A stretch of 64,000 nucleotides of DNA from Paraconiothyrium sp. Pb-2020 (taxonomy: Eukaryota > Ascomycota > Dothideomycetes > Pleosporales > Didymosphaeriaceae): contig JAJUBI010000001.1 in the NCBI GenBank assembly GCA_022419385.1, forward strand, positions 6,076,001 through 6,140,000. Direction: 5' to 3'. The translations under genes and the position numbers were made by a program. This document shows, one piece after another, positions 10,427 through 20,345 of the stretch. The notes under the pieces were generated by a model. It saw only the letters and a list, made by a program, of their open reading frames with translations. It was not told the origin of the DNA and ran no database searches. Every line of letters starts with the position of its first letter. Position 1 is the stretch's first letter.

Positions 10427-12187
10427 GGAGCACGATTACCACTGGGTTACTATCATATTATGGTGGTAAGTAGCAATGTCCAAGTCTACAGATGTACAAT
10501 GGGGTATCTATGGATAGGCTTATAATAGGGTGCATGGATTGTGACCAAGTTAATGGACTTCTGGTGGATATCTGGTAGACTTCTGCCGAACTTCTGCTGG
10601 ACTTCCAAGAGGGTATGAGAACTCACTGGCTAAGGAGCATTTCAATGTTATATCTTACTTGCTATGTAGTACATGTAGTACATGTAGATAGATAGCTATA
10701 TATTCCTCTGTCAGGCAACACGGTGCGAGGCCTGGATAGGTGATGTCTGCTCGAATGCTTTACACAATGTTGTGGACTCAGCTTTACTGGGGAACCCTTG
10801 TGCACTCAGCTTTCCTGGAGGAATCTCAGTTAGATTCACTCGACGTCGCCACCTGTTTGCAATTTTGCTTGGCTCACTTTGATTCGCCTCAACGGAGTGA
10901 GTCCTCTTACGTTCAACCACAACCTACCCCGCGCGACCTACCTTGCTTCTTCCAGCGACGCAGTCCAACGAGACGGTATGTACTTATACTGACCTGTTAT
11001 AGCGACTAGTTCTGAGCTAATAAGCATCAGCAGACACCTCACCACACCAAGAGCTTGGATGTTGTGGGGATCCCGATACCGCAGAGAGCGCGGGCTTTGC
11101 GCGACTCTCGCAACAGCTAAGAAGACCGCAACACCGCAGACAGAGCTAAGAATATCGGTGCTTTCCATAAGTTTTGTGCCCACGTCCCATGGGAACAAAG
11201 TGGAGATTTGGGCCAATTCACATGTCTAGTAGATCCTAATTACTATATAACAGACTCTATTAGCTGCCTAACGTTAGTTAACCTATATCCGGTCCCATAT
11301 TACCTCTTCCATTCCCATGTTACCTCTACCAACGTTAGGTAGCCAATAGAGTCTATTATATAGTAATTAGAATCTCTCAAACATGTGAACCAGTCAAAAA
11401 TCTCCACTTTGTTCCCATGGGACGTGGGCACAAAACTTATGGAAACGATAATATCACAATCCTGTAGACGCTCTTCTATGCAAGAGCCTAACTAGAGATC
11501 ATAAAACACTGTTAGATACCTTGCGACTCGCGCTTCAGACTGCTAAGCATCCACTCTCTACCGCGTATAGCGACTTGTCCGCTGTATCGCGCAGATACCA
11601 CGAAACCTATGTTCAGACAATTCCTTTGAGCCGACGCATCAGGTGTAGCAAACTTCCGCAGGAGCTTGGAGGTCTTAATCCAGACGATTCAAGATCATCT
11701 ACTCACGGTATGGTGATTTGGACCGAAGTATGACAACGGTGACTGACTTCAGTACGCAGGTGTAGTACCATTAGCTCTCTAGCATGGGCATCATGTCCTT
11801 GCGCGGCTCGTGTAGGCCATAAACTTGCACAGGCCCAAATAGCGTCTTTCAAAACTACATGAGGTGAAGCAATGAGCTAGTAGAGTGGGGAGAATCCGAA
11901 AAGACTGCGCGCCGCGGTCGACGCGCTTGGCACGTGACCACGCGTCATCGCGACTTCCTCGAGATACACGGCGTGCCATAACTCAATCTTTCAAAACCGC
12001 TGCTCACCCACACTCATACACTCACACTGAATCACCTGAATTCTGTCCGCAGCTCTGTTCGGCAACGCTCGCCGTTTCCAGACGAAAGACGAGCAACAAA
12101 CCGTATGCCTTGCAGCCGTTACTGATCTTCAATTGGGCGCTCATTCTCATAGGACCGCATCACTCAACCAAACGTACATACGCAAAC
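10427..12187. other. Gene-poor interval containing a foldback element
   Basis: No supported gene. Open frames at 10740-11010, 10938-11216 (minus) and 11521-11733 lack known domains. The stretch holds short repeats such as GTAGTACAT copies near 10665-10690 and the large inverted repeat described separately. The last 250 bp are rich in short pyrimidine runs and serve as the leader of the MYND gene; the open frame there extends upstream only through GTG. Confidence 0.5.
11157..11449. repeat. Foldback / MITE-like inverted-repeat element (~0.29 kb)
   Basis: Two arms of roughly 115 bp are inverted copies of each other (11162-11278 and 11332-11445), with about 45 bp perfect at the outer ends (TTTCCATAAGTTTTGTGCCC and its continuation) and about 85 percent similarity inside, by eye. 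The loop of roughly 50 bp contains two copies of CCCAT[AG]TTACCTCT. The hexamer AATATC stands at both outer borders (11151-11156 and 11450-11455), a possible target-site duplication. There is no coding capacity. It fits a non-autonomous DNA transposon or foldback element; no parent transposase is in the window. Confidence 0.7.
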
Positions 12188-13036
12188 ATGGGTGCTTGGG
12201 GCTACGGTAAGTTAGCTGGCACGAATGTCACAGAGTATGCTAATCAGCGTGCAGACCTCTTCCAATCGGACAATGATCTCGACATGGTCTCCGAAATGAC
12301 GGATGACGCTGGCCTCTATGAGCTAGAGAAGAAAGCAATCGCCAAAGCCAAGAAAGCAGGCGACTCAGATGCCGAGGACCAATTCTACTATTCCCTTTAC
12401 GGCCCGTCGCATCCTGACGTTGTCCGTCACCACCTTGATTCCGGCGTGCTTGTCGACCTCATCACGAAGAAGAAGGCCGAGATGCTTGCTCCATCATCCG
12501 AATACGACTTCTTCCGTGACCCTTGCTACGAGTTAGTTCTCCTCGGTGCGTGTGCCATGGGCCTTGGCTGCACTCTCCCGTCCGACTATCTCAACATGCT
12601 CCGGAAGGTCTACACCGAGGGTGGCTTGATGCCCGGTGCTTTGAGGCAAATGCGCAAGGCTCTCTTCGGACCGGATGGTTTCACCAATGGCGTTCCGTAC
12701 GACTTCGAGTCGAAGGGTCTCCTCGAGACTGCTAATTCCATGGACAACGACGATCGCAAGCCAGGTGCCTCGGGCTTTGTGGGCATGAACGTGATTGGTC
12801 CTGGTGGGTTCTTCGGCACCGGCATGGGTACTTCTTCCACTTCTCCGGTCATCAAAGAGCTTCGCGCTCAGCATGCCAAACCGGATGCCTGTGGTGGCTG
12901 CGGCGTGAAGGCACAGCAGAGTGGCGCGGCGCTATTGCAGTGCGCGAAGTGCAAGCATAGGAGGTACTGCAGCTCGGCATGCCAGAAGAAGCACTGGAAG
13001 GTCCACAAGAAGGTCTGCGATCCAACTCTCTACTAA
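12188..13036 (+). CDS. MYND zinc-finger protein
   Basis: Single exon, 282 residues. The start is the ATG at 12188 (aaacATGGGT), which begins MGAWGYG, a conserved N-terminus for this fungal family. The body (residues 20-230) is helical, with no catalytic motif I recognise. The C-terminus (about 240-279) is a MYND finger: CGGCGVK, then CAKC, RYCSSACQ, HWKVHKKVC, giving the C-x2-C/C-x2-C/C-x3-C/H-x3-C ligand set that binds two zincs and usually mediates protein-protein contacts. A glycine-rich linker (FVGMNVIGPGGFFGTGMG) precedes the finger. Role unknown; likely cytosolic or nuclear adaptor. An upstream extension of the frame to 11885 begins at GTG and is leader sequence. Confidence 0.85.
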   Translation: MGAWGYGKLAGTNVTEYANQRADLFQSDNDLDMVSEMTDDAGLYELEKKAIAKAKKAGDSDAEDQFYYSLYGPSHPDVVRHHLDSGVLVDLITKKKAEMLAPSSEYDFFRDPCYELVLLGACAMGLGCTLPSDYLNMLRKVYTEGGLMPGALRQMRKALFGPDGFTNGVPYDFESKGLLETANSMDNDDRKPGASGFVGMNVIGPGGFFGTGMGTSSTSPVIKELRAQHAKPDACGGCGVKAQQSGAALLQCAKCKHRRYCSSACQKKHWKVHKKVCDPTLY

Positions 13037-13252
13037 ATGGCGTTCTGGGGGAAAGTGAAGGGACTACAAGAGTTATGAGACTACCACCATGACTATGATG
13101 ACTTCGGTAGCGGATATCACGGCGTTTATGACAGACACGACAGCTTTCATTGCGGACATGACAACTCCACACTGAGCACGATGATTTCATAGAAGGCACA
13201 ATGATAATGATAATCATGATTTGTAGTAATGGCTACGATGACTACTGTACCC

Positions 13253-14566
13253 CTACCACTGCACATCGTAATCCCAAACCTGAATCTTCCGATCTCCGAA
13301 CGGTCCACCCTGCCTGATGAAAATACTCAAGACATTGCTCTGCGCCAACCGCTCTTCATCTACTCCCGGCTCGCCAGCCGTGTTCTGAATCGTAGCCAGG
13401 AGCTTCCAGTCCTGGTAGTTACCACCAGCAGTTGCACCATACAGCGTAGTGGTGTTCTTAGGCGCATCCGGTAGAATTGCGATCAAACTGTCGCCCTTGG
13501 CAGCGAGTTTGCCTCGATAGGCAAGGTACGGCGGGTTGGAAAGTCCCGCAGCATTGATCGCAGTCTTTGTGAATGTCCCAGTAGCCGTCCGCAAGTAGTG
13601 GTAGAAGCGCGCTGTTCCGGACGTGTTGTCGCGCATGAGAGCGTGGAAGCGGCCTTTGTCGTCTGCCGTCTGCGCTTCCTGATTCATGATCTGCTTGTTC
13701 TGCGCGATGGTGAAGACCTTGATGCCAGCAGTTGAAGGCGTGATGGGCTTCGCGACGGTGCTCCCACTGGTAGCCTTCCACGTTGTTCCATCGTCTTCTG
13801 AGAGCGCGAAGTAGAAATCGTGGTTTGTGCTCGCGTCGGGCGTCTCACGGACGGTCCAACTCACGAAGAGCTTTCCGTTCGCGGAGGTGAAGCCGTTGAT
13901 GTAGGCGTTGTTGTCTTCGCCTTGGAGGTATTTGCCGACTGCGGTCCAGGATCCGGATGTGCTGGAGTAGCGGTGGATGTACGAGTCGCCAGCTCCACTT
14001 TGTCCAATGCGGAACTCCATGAGCATGTCGCCGTTTGCAAGACGCTCGAAACGCGGGTAGGTGAGGGGTGTCCATGGCCCTGTAGATCCGGGCAGGCTAT
14101 GCTGGACTGAACCACCAAACGTGCTCATACTCCAGTCAGATGGGATTGTTTTGGCGATGCCGGATGTAGATACGCGGTAGTTGAGTGGGACATCATGGTG
14201 ATCGAAGCTCAGGTGGATCTTGCCGTCTCCGCTAATGCCCATACTTATGGTATTATGCTCGTCAAGTGTCTGCTGAACGTAATCCGTAAACGCAAAGGAT
14301 TGCCAATCGCCGAGTGATGGTGAAATGCGCCTTCGACCGAGGTTAACGTAGTGCTTTCCATAGCCCGTTGCAGTCTTGTAGAACGCTACATATTGATAAT
14401 CGCCGAAAGTGGTCAGCGGGCTTTGCTGGAATGCAAGGGCATTCATATGCACTGAGCCCTCGACATCGTTAGAGATGTTGTACGTCTTGGTCGACGAGAT
14501 TGAGACGGCGCTGACGAGGGATAACAGCGAGGCCGCGATGGCCACTGTGCGCGAGAGGAAACCCAT
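13253..14566 (-). CDS. Secreted BNR-repeat (BNR_4-type) beta-propeller protein, possible polysaccharide lyase
   Basis: Single-exon gene, 437 residues, ATG at 14566. A signal peptide is clear (hydrophobic AIAASLLSLVSAV, cleavage near residue 20). The rest is a repetitive beta protein with conserved segments HNTISMGISGDGKIHLSFDHH, PLTYPRF, FRIGQSGAGDSYIHRY and TNHDFYFALSEDDGTTWK. The last matches the Asp-box idea, S-x-D-x-G-x-T-W. Family knowledge: BNR_4 proteins include several polysaccharide lyases acting on uronate-containing glycans, including a fungal rhamnose-glucuronate lyase. The paired His in LSFDHHD is a plausible active-site or metal residue. Secreted glycan-degrading role is inference; exact substrate cannot be read from sequence. 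Confidence 0.8.
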   Translation of the reverse strand: MGFLSRTVAIAASLLSLVSAVSISSTKTYNISNDVEGSVHMNALAFQQSPLTTFGDYQYVAFYKTATGYGKHYVNLGRRRISPSLGDWQSFAFTDYVQQTLDEHNTISMGISGDGKIHLSFDHHDVPLNYRVSTSGIAKTIPSDWSMSTFGGSVQHSLPGSTGPWTPLTYPRFERLANGDMLMEFRIGQSGAGDSYIHRYSSTSGSWTAVGKYLQGEDNNAYINGFTSANGKLFVSWTVRETPDASTNHDFYFALSEDDGTTWKATSGSTVAKPITPSTAGIKVFTIAQNKQIMNQEAQTADDKGRFHALMRDNTSGTARFYHYLRTATGTFTKTAINAAGLSNPPYLAYRGKLAAKGDSLIAILPDAPKNTTTLYGATAGGNYQDWKLLATIQNTAGEPGVDEERLAQSNVLSIFIRQGGPFGDRKIQVWDYDVQW

Positions 14567-15437
14567 TTTTGTGCCTTCGACAGGTCGACGAACTCACATT
14601 AATATAGACATTCTGTTCCTGGTTTTCGTCAATTACGCACCCGGTTCCTGCGGGTTGTGATTTCTGCCGGCTGTTGTGATTTGCGGATAAACCACAAGCT
14701 TCCATATTCAACTTAGACACCAGCCATATAGGTTAGCATTCCGACAATAACACGTTGTAGGGGCGGAGCAGAGTAGAAACTGGGTCTAGGTGGGGTGTGT
14801 TGCATAAAGGCTTCCAGAATCCGGGGTAGCTTCCCCACGCATAGTCGCTTTTGGATGCGCTATTGTTCATGAGCAATATTTAATGTTCAATAGCGCCCGA
14901 GATACTGAGCTGTGCAGCTGACCGTGCTATTGGTTTTGCAGCTACCTTCGTAAAGGGTATGTTATCCGAATTATCGCGGTAGGATGTCGCGAAGGAAACG
15001 ACATTGCAATTCTGCGTTCGTGGGGATGAATGGTTCTCGGGCCGGTGAGCACTCCATGACACGCGTCTGTTCGGGCATCGGGGTATTGGCAGAGTGCCAT
15101 GCAGAAGCTGAGGCCCGTGCGCTCCGCTGAGGATGCCACACTATGACATTACATCTTTCTTGCCTTGCACCATCGCCAAATTTAGGCCCTCATAAATGAC
15201 ACCTCAAGTCTTTTTCTTGGCTTCGGTTAAACGAACTTGGACGGCCGCAGTACCACTCGTAAAGACAAAAATAAAGAGGGAACAGAATTTATTTGCGGCG
15301 AGTATCAGGCGAGAGAGCTTCAATTGCGCCACGTCTTCTGTTTGCCGAGTCCAACCTCTCCGTCACCTTCGCATAGCTATTATGGACTTCTTAGGCTTCC
15401 AGGGTTTTGCATCTTCCCTCCCTTTGTCTTTGCTTTT
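14567..15437. other. Intergenic region between two minus-strand secreted-protein genes
   Basis: No convincing gene. The left part is the promoter of the BNR protein; plus-strand frames near 15196-15750 are antisense to the next gene. Confidence 0.5.
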
Positions 15438-16289
15438 TTACGTATCTTTGAACGGATCATCAGGGTCAAATTCTCCACACCCAGGGACTACACACGCACT
15501 CGCTGTATGCATAAACTTGATTTTGTGTTCCTCCACTCTCATCAAGTGACTATCCGGCATTGGATCCTTCCCCTGTGTCCGATCCAGTCCAGGGAACCCT
15601 ACGAAGACATCCACAACGCCGGCCTCTTCGTCCACGACGTATCTTCGATAAGGCACAATGATCGTGCTCGGCATCGCCTGTTCGCAAATTCCAGTCGCGT
15701 TGTTCATGGTGCCGTTAGCGTACAGCCCGCCCTCGACCCTGTAGCAAGGTAAGCCCCACGGTATCACGACTGACTTGTTGCCGAAGCGGTCGAAGTATAG
15801 GTCGCCGATCTTCTGCAAGTATTCTCGGGTTTCTTGCTTCTCCTTGGGAATAGGGGGCCAGGATTCGGCGGTAATGTACTGCACAGCGCTCGTGGCATTG
15901 AACAGCCAGTCTCCACGGTCGGTTACGACAGCTTCAAGGAGATGCGCTTTCCCGTTATCTTGTCCGTACTCGATGCGTGTGTGGATGATGTACGGATGAG
16001 GGTCTTTTGCTGCGACAATCTCGGTGAAGGTTGCGCAACGGCCTGTGTCGTAGATGCTGTAATTGTAGTCAACTTTCAGGGGATAAGCCAGGGTGCTGTT
16101 GGTGGAATCAGGACTGAGCGCAACATTGTTCTCGAGGTAGGTAAAGTTTGATCCCGCATTTCTGGTAAACGTGAAGGGTTTGCCAGAGGTTTGGGCTGCG
16201 AGATAACTTGCGGCGGCGGTCTTGAGGAAAGCGCGAGTGCAATCGGCCGAAGCTGCCGAGGCAAGAGCCGCAAAGGTAAAGAGGAGCAT
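15438..16289 (-). CDS. Secreted protein of an uncharacterised fungal family (DUF8021-like)
   Basis: Single exon, 283 residues when started at the ATG at 16289, which begins MLLFTFAALASAASADCTR, a compact signal peptide with cleavage near residue 15. The longer frame to 16442 would bury the signal peptide, so it is rejected. Seen: many N-glycosylation sequons (NFT, NST, NYS, NAT, NKS, NNAT), a CRVEGG-like cysteine segment, IPWGLPCYRVEGG, and a C-terminal ACVVPGCGE. The layout (tyrosine-rich beta segments, IPWG..C.R.EGG, ending in a histidine/acid-rich strand) matches small secreted proteins that fungal annotators file under DUF8021. Function unknown. It sits tail-to-head with the other secreted protein gene and could belong to a shared extracellular programme. 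Confidence 0.7.
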   Translation of the reverse strand: MLLFTFAALASAASADCTRAFLKTAAASYLAAQTSGKPFTFTRNAGSNFTYLENNVALSPDSTNSTLAYPLKVDYNYSIYDTGRCATFTEIVAAKDPHPYIIHTRIEYGQDNGKAHLLEAVVTDRGDWLFNATSAVQYITAESWPPIPKEKQETREYLQKIGDLYFDRFGNKSVVIPWGLPCYRVEGGLYANGTMNNATGICEQAMPSTIIVPYRRYVVDEEAGVVDVFVGFPGLDRTQGKDPMPDSHLMRVEEHKIKFMHTASACVVPGCGEFDPDDPFKDT

Positions 16290-17570
16290 CGTAGGAGTGG
16301 TGAGCAGCCAGAGCTGGTGTATACGATATCGAGATCGGCTGCTCTTTATATGGAGCTTCTTTGACGGAGACACCGACTTGTCCGTCGTTCGTTGCCGTAT
16401 GGGGCCACATGCAGAGCCATGGTTATCTCGTCTAAGTCCCATGACCGTACATGGTCGTAGAATGGCTCTTCTCCTGCTACATATTCCTGCAAGCGCGCTT
16501 CTTAGTTCTTTTTCATCCAGCGCATTCGTAATCCTTCGAGAACAAATTCACCTACTGTCGAATCAGTACCACACCCTTCTCCCTCTACCTAGCTTTTAAA
16601 TTCCCTCAAACATGAGCCTGCCAGGTAGTGGAGCACCCATATATCCCTACTTCATCTATCTGCAGGGCGTTTGGTCTTCGAGAAACCACCGTGGTGATCT
16701 TTGACTGTTCATAGCTCTTACATGCGTCGTGCAGGGTCCGGCAATATAAAGCTTGAGCCTTGTGCTATATTACCAATGGATGTTTGGAACACAATCCCTG
16801 GCCAATACATGTAAGACTGCCACACCGCCAGACGCGCGGCAAGAAAACTGCAGAACATGTCGTAAGCAATGATCTCCACATAGGTCGTAGTCGTCTGATT
16901 TAACGCAAAGTGCAAAAGGAAACGGGCGAGCATTGTAGATAGAATGAGCTTTTCAGAGCAAGGGATATGAGAGGGGATGTTAGAGTAAGTCGCTGCGTGA
17001 GGATTGCGCCTCGAACTCCGTTTTGACTGAGAAGACTGCATCTGCATGCTGAAGCTCGGAGCACTTTATCGAAAGCAGCTTGCCCTTCTTGATGCAGCTG
17101 ACTCGTGGCATAACATGCAAGAAAAATACGATCCCTTGAGCATATGGCCTGTCTTGCCAATAACACAATTAGTCCATCCATCGCAAGGCCAGGGAGTTTC
17201 GGAATCTTCTCGAATGGTAAACACTGTGGCTCGGATGTTGCTATGGGTACAGCGAGTGATTCTTCTGTCGCCGGTGCGACGTGGTGAAGCAGAGTCTTCT
17301 ATTGTGTTATTGCACACAAGGGCTCAGAGGGGAAAGCTCGCGGCGATGACGGCGATTATCGATAAGGAGGGAATTGGGGAAGGCGCACAGACTAGCGCGA
17401 TTTGGCCAGCTTGAAGCTCTCCACCTTTGCGACGCGAAACAACAACTCCACAAACCCTCGTCAGCTCTCCAGCGTCACTTTTGGAAATTACACAATCGCG
17501 CCTTTCTTGCGCACCTCGATCATATAAAATCTTCAATAACCAATCCCTACACATCAAACACTCATTCACA
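16290..17570. other. Intergenic region
   Basis: Open frames of 60-122 codons on both strands have no domain and no codon pattern resembling neighbours. The stretch carries the promoters of the secreted-protein gene (minus) and the AT-hook gene (plus). Confidence 0.45.
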
Positions 17571-19238
17571 ATGCCTCCCAAAAAGGCAGCCAAATCGACC
17601 GCCGCAACCCCCACTCGCAGCTCCGGTCGCGCCGCGAAAGCAGCCGCTTCAGCAGCCATTGCAAAGGATACGCCGAAAAACCGTGGTCGCGCAGCAAAGG
17701 CCGTCCCACCTGTCGCACCTGAACCGACACCGAAGAAGCGTGGCCGCCCAGCTCGCGCAAAGGTCGAAGAGGAAGACACTGCAGCTCCCGCCGCCGAGTC
17801 TGCCGTAGAGCAGCCTAAGAAGGGCCGTGGTCGTGGTCGCAAAGCCGCTGAGCCCGCACCAGAGTCCGTCGCTGAAGAGGCACCTGCTCCGAAGAAGCGC
17901 GGCCGCAAGGCTGCTCAACCTGCGCCAGAGCCTATTGTCGAAGATGCGCCCTCTCCAAAGAAGCGTGGTGGTCGTCCGCGCAAAGCAGAACCTACCGCCC
18001 ATGCATCAGCTACACCCAAACGTCGTGGTCGCCCGTCCACGTCCGGCCTAGACCTCAATCGTGTTGCTGGCCCTTCGCGCGTCAGCAAGCGTACATCCTC
18101 GAAGAAGACCGCAACTCCTGCCGTTGGCATTCGCTCCAGCCCCCGCGCCTCCCGCACTCGGGCATCAAAGCAGACCAAGAAGGCTCCCGCAGCAGCACCG
18201 GCTCCGAAACCAAAGGCAGCTCCCAAGAGGAAGAAAGCCGCGTCCAAAGAAGCCCCGAAGCCCAAGAAAAGTATGGGCCGCCCGCCAAAGAATGCGGCAG
18301 CAACTCCAACGAAGAAGACTCCTACGAAGCCAGCTGAGCGCAAGACTCAGGATGCGCGCGTCACCAAATCAACCCCCAAGCCCCGCAAGAAGAGAGGCTA
18401 CACCTCCATCGATGTACCAGACAGATTCGCCAATGCTATGATTGACCACCTCCAACGACTTATCGATGCCGAGGGGGCACCTGCTGAGGAGGTGCCAGAG
18501 GAGAAGAACGTTGAAGTGGACGTTGATATCGTGATGGAAGACGCAGAGGACGCGGAGGCTGCGCCCACTGATGGCGTCAACGGTGACATCAATACTGATG
18601 AGGAAGTTGATGCTGAGCTCGAAGGCGAAGATGAGCCCATACTTGTGATCGAAGAGGTTCTTGATGAGGTTGTTGACGACGACGACGAACCACATGAGCT
18701 CAATCGCGCCATTGAGGACGAAGACGATAGTGACGACGACCAGCAGGATGCGGTCCGAAAAGACGATAACCTTGAAGAAGAGGACAACCTCGAGGAAGAG
18801 GATGACCTCGAGGAAGAGGATAACCTCCAAGCCGAAACCTACGCCCTCCAGGCTGCACGTGAAGCTGCCAGCGACACCGAACTCGATGAGGAAGAGGCTG
18901 TTGTCATCACACAAGACATTGAGGACATCGAGATTGAAGTGCGAGACGAAGAATTTGCCGCCGAGGATGCCGTTGAAAAGGCTCCGGAGGTGCTCGACAT
19001 TCAGAAAGAGATTCGGGAAGTTACGGAGTCCGCACCACAGGCTCAAAACGAGCCAGATCGTACATTTGACTCCCTGTTCGATGAGCGCGTACCAGCAATC
19101 TCCCAAGTGGACAATCTGGGTGACAGTGATGATGATGACGACGACGATATTGCATCAGCGCCTGCCTCGGTACCCCTACCTCCTCAATTTGTTGCTGCTC
19201 CCGTCGCGAACATGTTCTCCGCTGCGCCGTTCGGCTAG
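17571..19238 (+). CDS. AT-hook chromatin protein with acidic C-terminal half
   Basis: Single exon, 555 residues, ATG at 17571 (acaATGCC). The first 270 residues are a basic, Ala/Pro/Lys-rich tail with repeated AT-hook cores (KKRGRPAR, KGRGRGRK, KKRGRKA, RGGRPRK, KRRGRPS, KSMGRPPK), at least six in all, which insert into the minor groove of AT-rich DNA. A short conserved patch (RGYTSIDVPDRFANAMIDHLQRLIDA, residues about 284-309) is the only segment that looks folded. The rest is strongly acidic, with three or four tandem NLEEED-type hexads (18767-18830) and a run of Asp near the end (SDDDDDDD). The charge split suggests a nuclear DNA-plus-histone or remodeller-binding protein. No known orthologue name can be given. 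Confidence 0.8.
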   Translation: MPPKKAAKSTAATPTRSSGRAAKAAASAAIAKDTPKNRGRAAKAVPPVAPEPTPKKRGRPARAKVEEEDTAAPAAESAVEQPKKGRGRGRKAAEPAPESVAEEAPAPKKRGRKAAQPAPEPIVEDAPSPKKRGGRPRKAEPTAHASATPKRRGRPSTSGLDLNRVAGPSRVSKRTSSKKTATPAVGIRSSPRASRTRASKQTKKAPAAAPAPKPKAAPKRKKAASKEAPKPKKSMGRPPKNAAATPTKKTPTKPAERKTQDARVTKSTPKPRKKRGYTSIDVPDRFANAMIDHLQRLIDAEGAPAEEVPEEKNVEVDVDIVMEDAEDAEAAPTDGVNGDINTDEEVDAELEGEDEPILVIEEVLDEVVDDDDEPHELNRAIEDEDDSDDDQQDAVRKDDNLEEEDNLEEEDDLEEEDNLQAETYALQAAREAASDTELDEEEAVVITQDIEDIEIEVRDEEFAAEDAVEKAPEVLDIQKEIREVTESAPQAQNEPDRTFDSLFDERVPAISQVDNLGDSDDDDDDDIASAPASVPLPPQFVAAPVANMFSAAPFG

Positions 19239-20345
19239 AACAGTACTCTGCCAGACCTTCGGGTACTGCTTTCTTGAGCCTGAGGAAACACAGGCTACCG
19301 CGATCGTGTGTGAAGCATTGACGTCGGTTACGACCCTTGTTTATGGCGCTTTGCGTACTGTAATTGTAACGCTTTCACTGTGCCTTTCCGCATACGGCGT
19401 TGACGCGGTTCAGCCACCTTGAATACCCTAAATCTGCGGCACAGAAGGTGAATGTTTTCCTATCAGTCTGCCGCTCATGGAAACACATTAGTAAACGACT
19501 ACATTGGATGACTACCTTCCCTTTCTTGTATAATACTTTCCACCGGGTTATTGTACAATTCACATTATCGTGTGCGGGTACATAGAATCTTCAAAGGGTC
19601 GACGGTGGCCTTCTCATATGCCCTTGTTCTTGCATATCATCTTCTGATTCTGCTGTACGATATGCTGGGAACGAACTGCACTTGCATTATTTGTGCATTC
19701 GATCACTGGGCTGTGTGCTGTGATCCGGATTAGGCTATGCCTTTGCTAGATGTGCTTAGTAAAAACAATGACAGTCTACCTTATATCCTCTTTACGAAAT
19801 CCGCTTAAAATTGATACACTGGTCGTTCCAAACCACTCTGACAGACCGATCCAAGTTCACACGAATACACGTTCCTTGGCGATATATCTTAGCAACATGT
19901 CTCACTCGGCACCAGGTAACACACAATAATTCACACTGTATACTGGGTCAAGACTTCGAGGCTGTCCTTGTTTGTTCGTAGGAGGTGCTCCCATCCATCT
20001 GGAAGGAGCCACCTCGCTAGTCTTTGCATGCACTTGCGCAGCCCTAACAACCCATCTCTTCTAAAACTCACTCTTCTGAATCTTCCGCACAGGCTTCACT
20101 CGCAATCTTTGAAAACCGGTGAGAGGTTCGTGCCGGTGTATCAGGCTGACATATTCGCTGGCCAATAACAGCCTGCTGAACAGCTGGCATGAGACGCCAC
20201 ACACAGCCTTGTCCTACAACTAGATTTAAATTGCGGCTGTGGGCTCGTAGTCCACGGAAACATCGAGTCCCTCTGGCAGCCTGGGCTTCCCTAACGGTAG
20301 AATCGACAAAATCTGTGATTGACAAGGAAAGACCGATTTGTTGCA
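19239..20345. other. Intergenic region with one weak spliced mini-ORF
   Basis: No firm gene. A possible spliced ORF runs 19897-19915 plus 19982-20064 (intron GTAACA...GTAG) and would encode 33 residues (MSHSAPGGAPIHLEG...). It could be a truncated gene start but has no recognised family. The remaining frames lack domains. Confidence 0.3.

Noticed and set aside
11885..12187. N-terminal extension of the MYND protein
   Set aside because: Begins at GTG, is low complexity, and the conserved family N-terminus starts at the ATG at 12188.
17046..17414. 122-codon plus-strand frame
   Set aside because: No domain, no splice signals and ordinary intergenic composition; likely chance.
18369..19106. 245-codon minus-strand frame rich in hydrophobic residues
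   Set aside because: Mirror image of the acidic tail of the AT-hook gene; acidic codons read backwards give Leu/Phe/Val codons.
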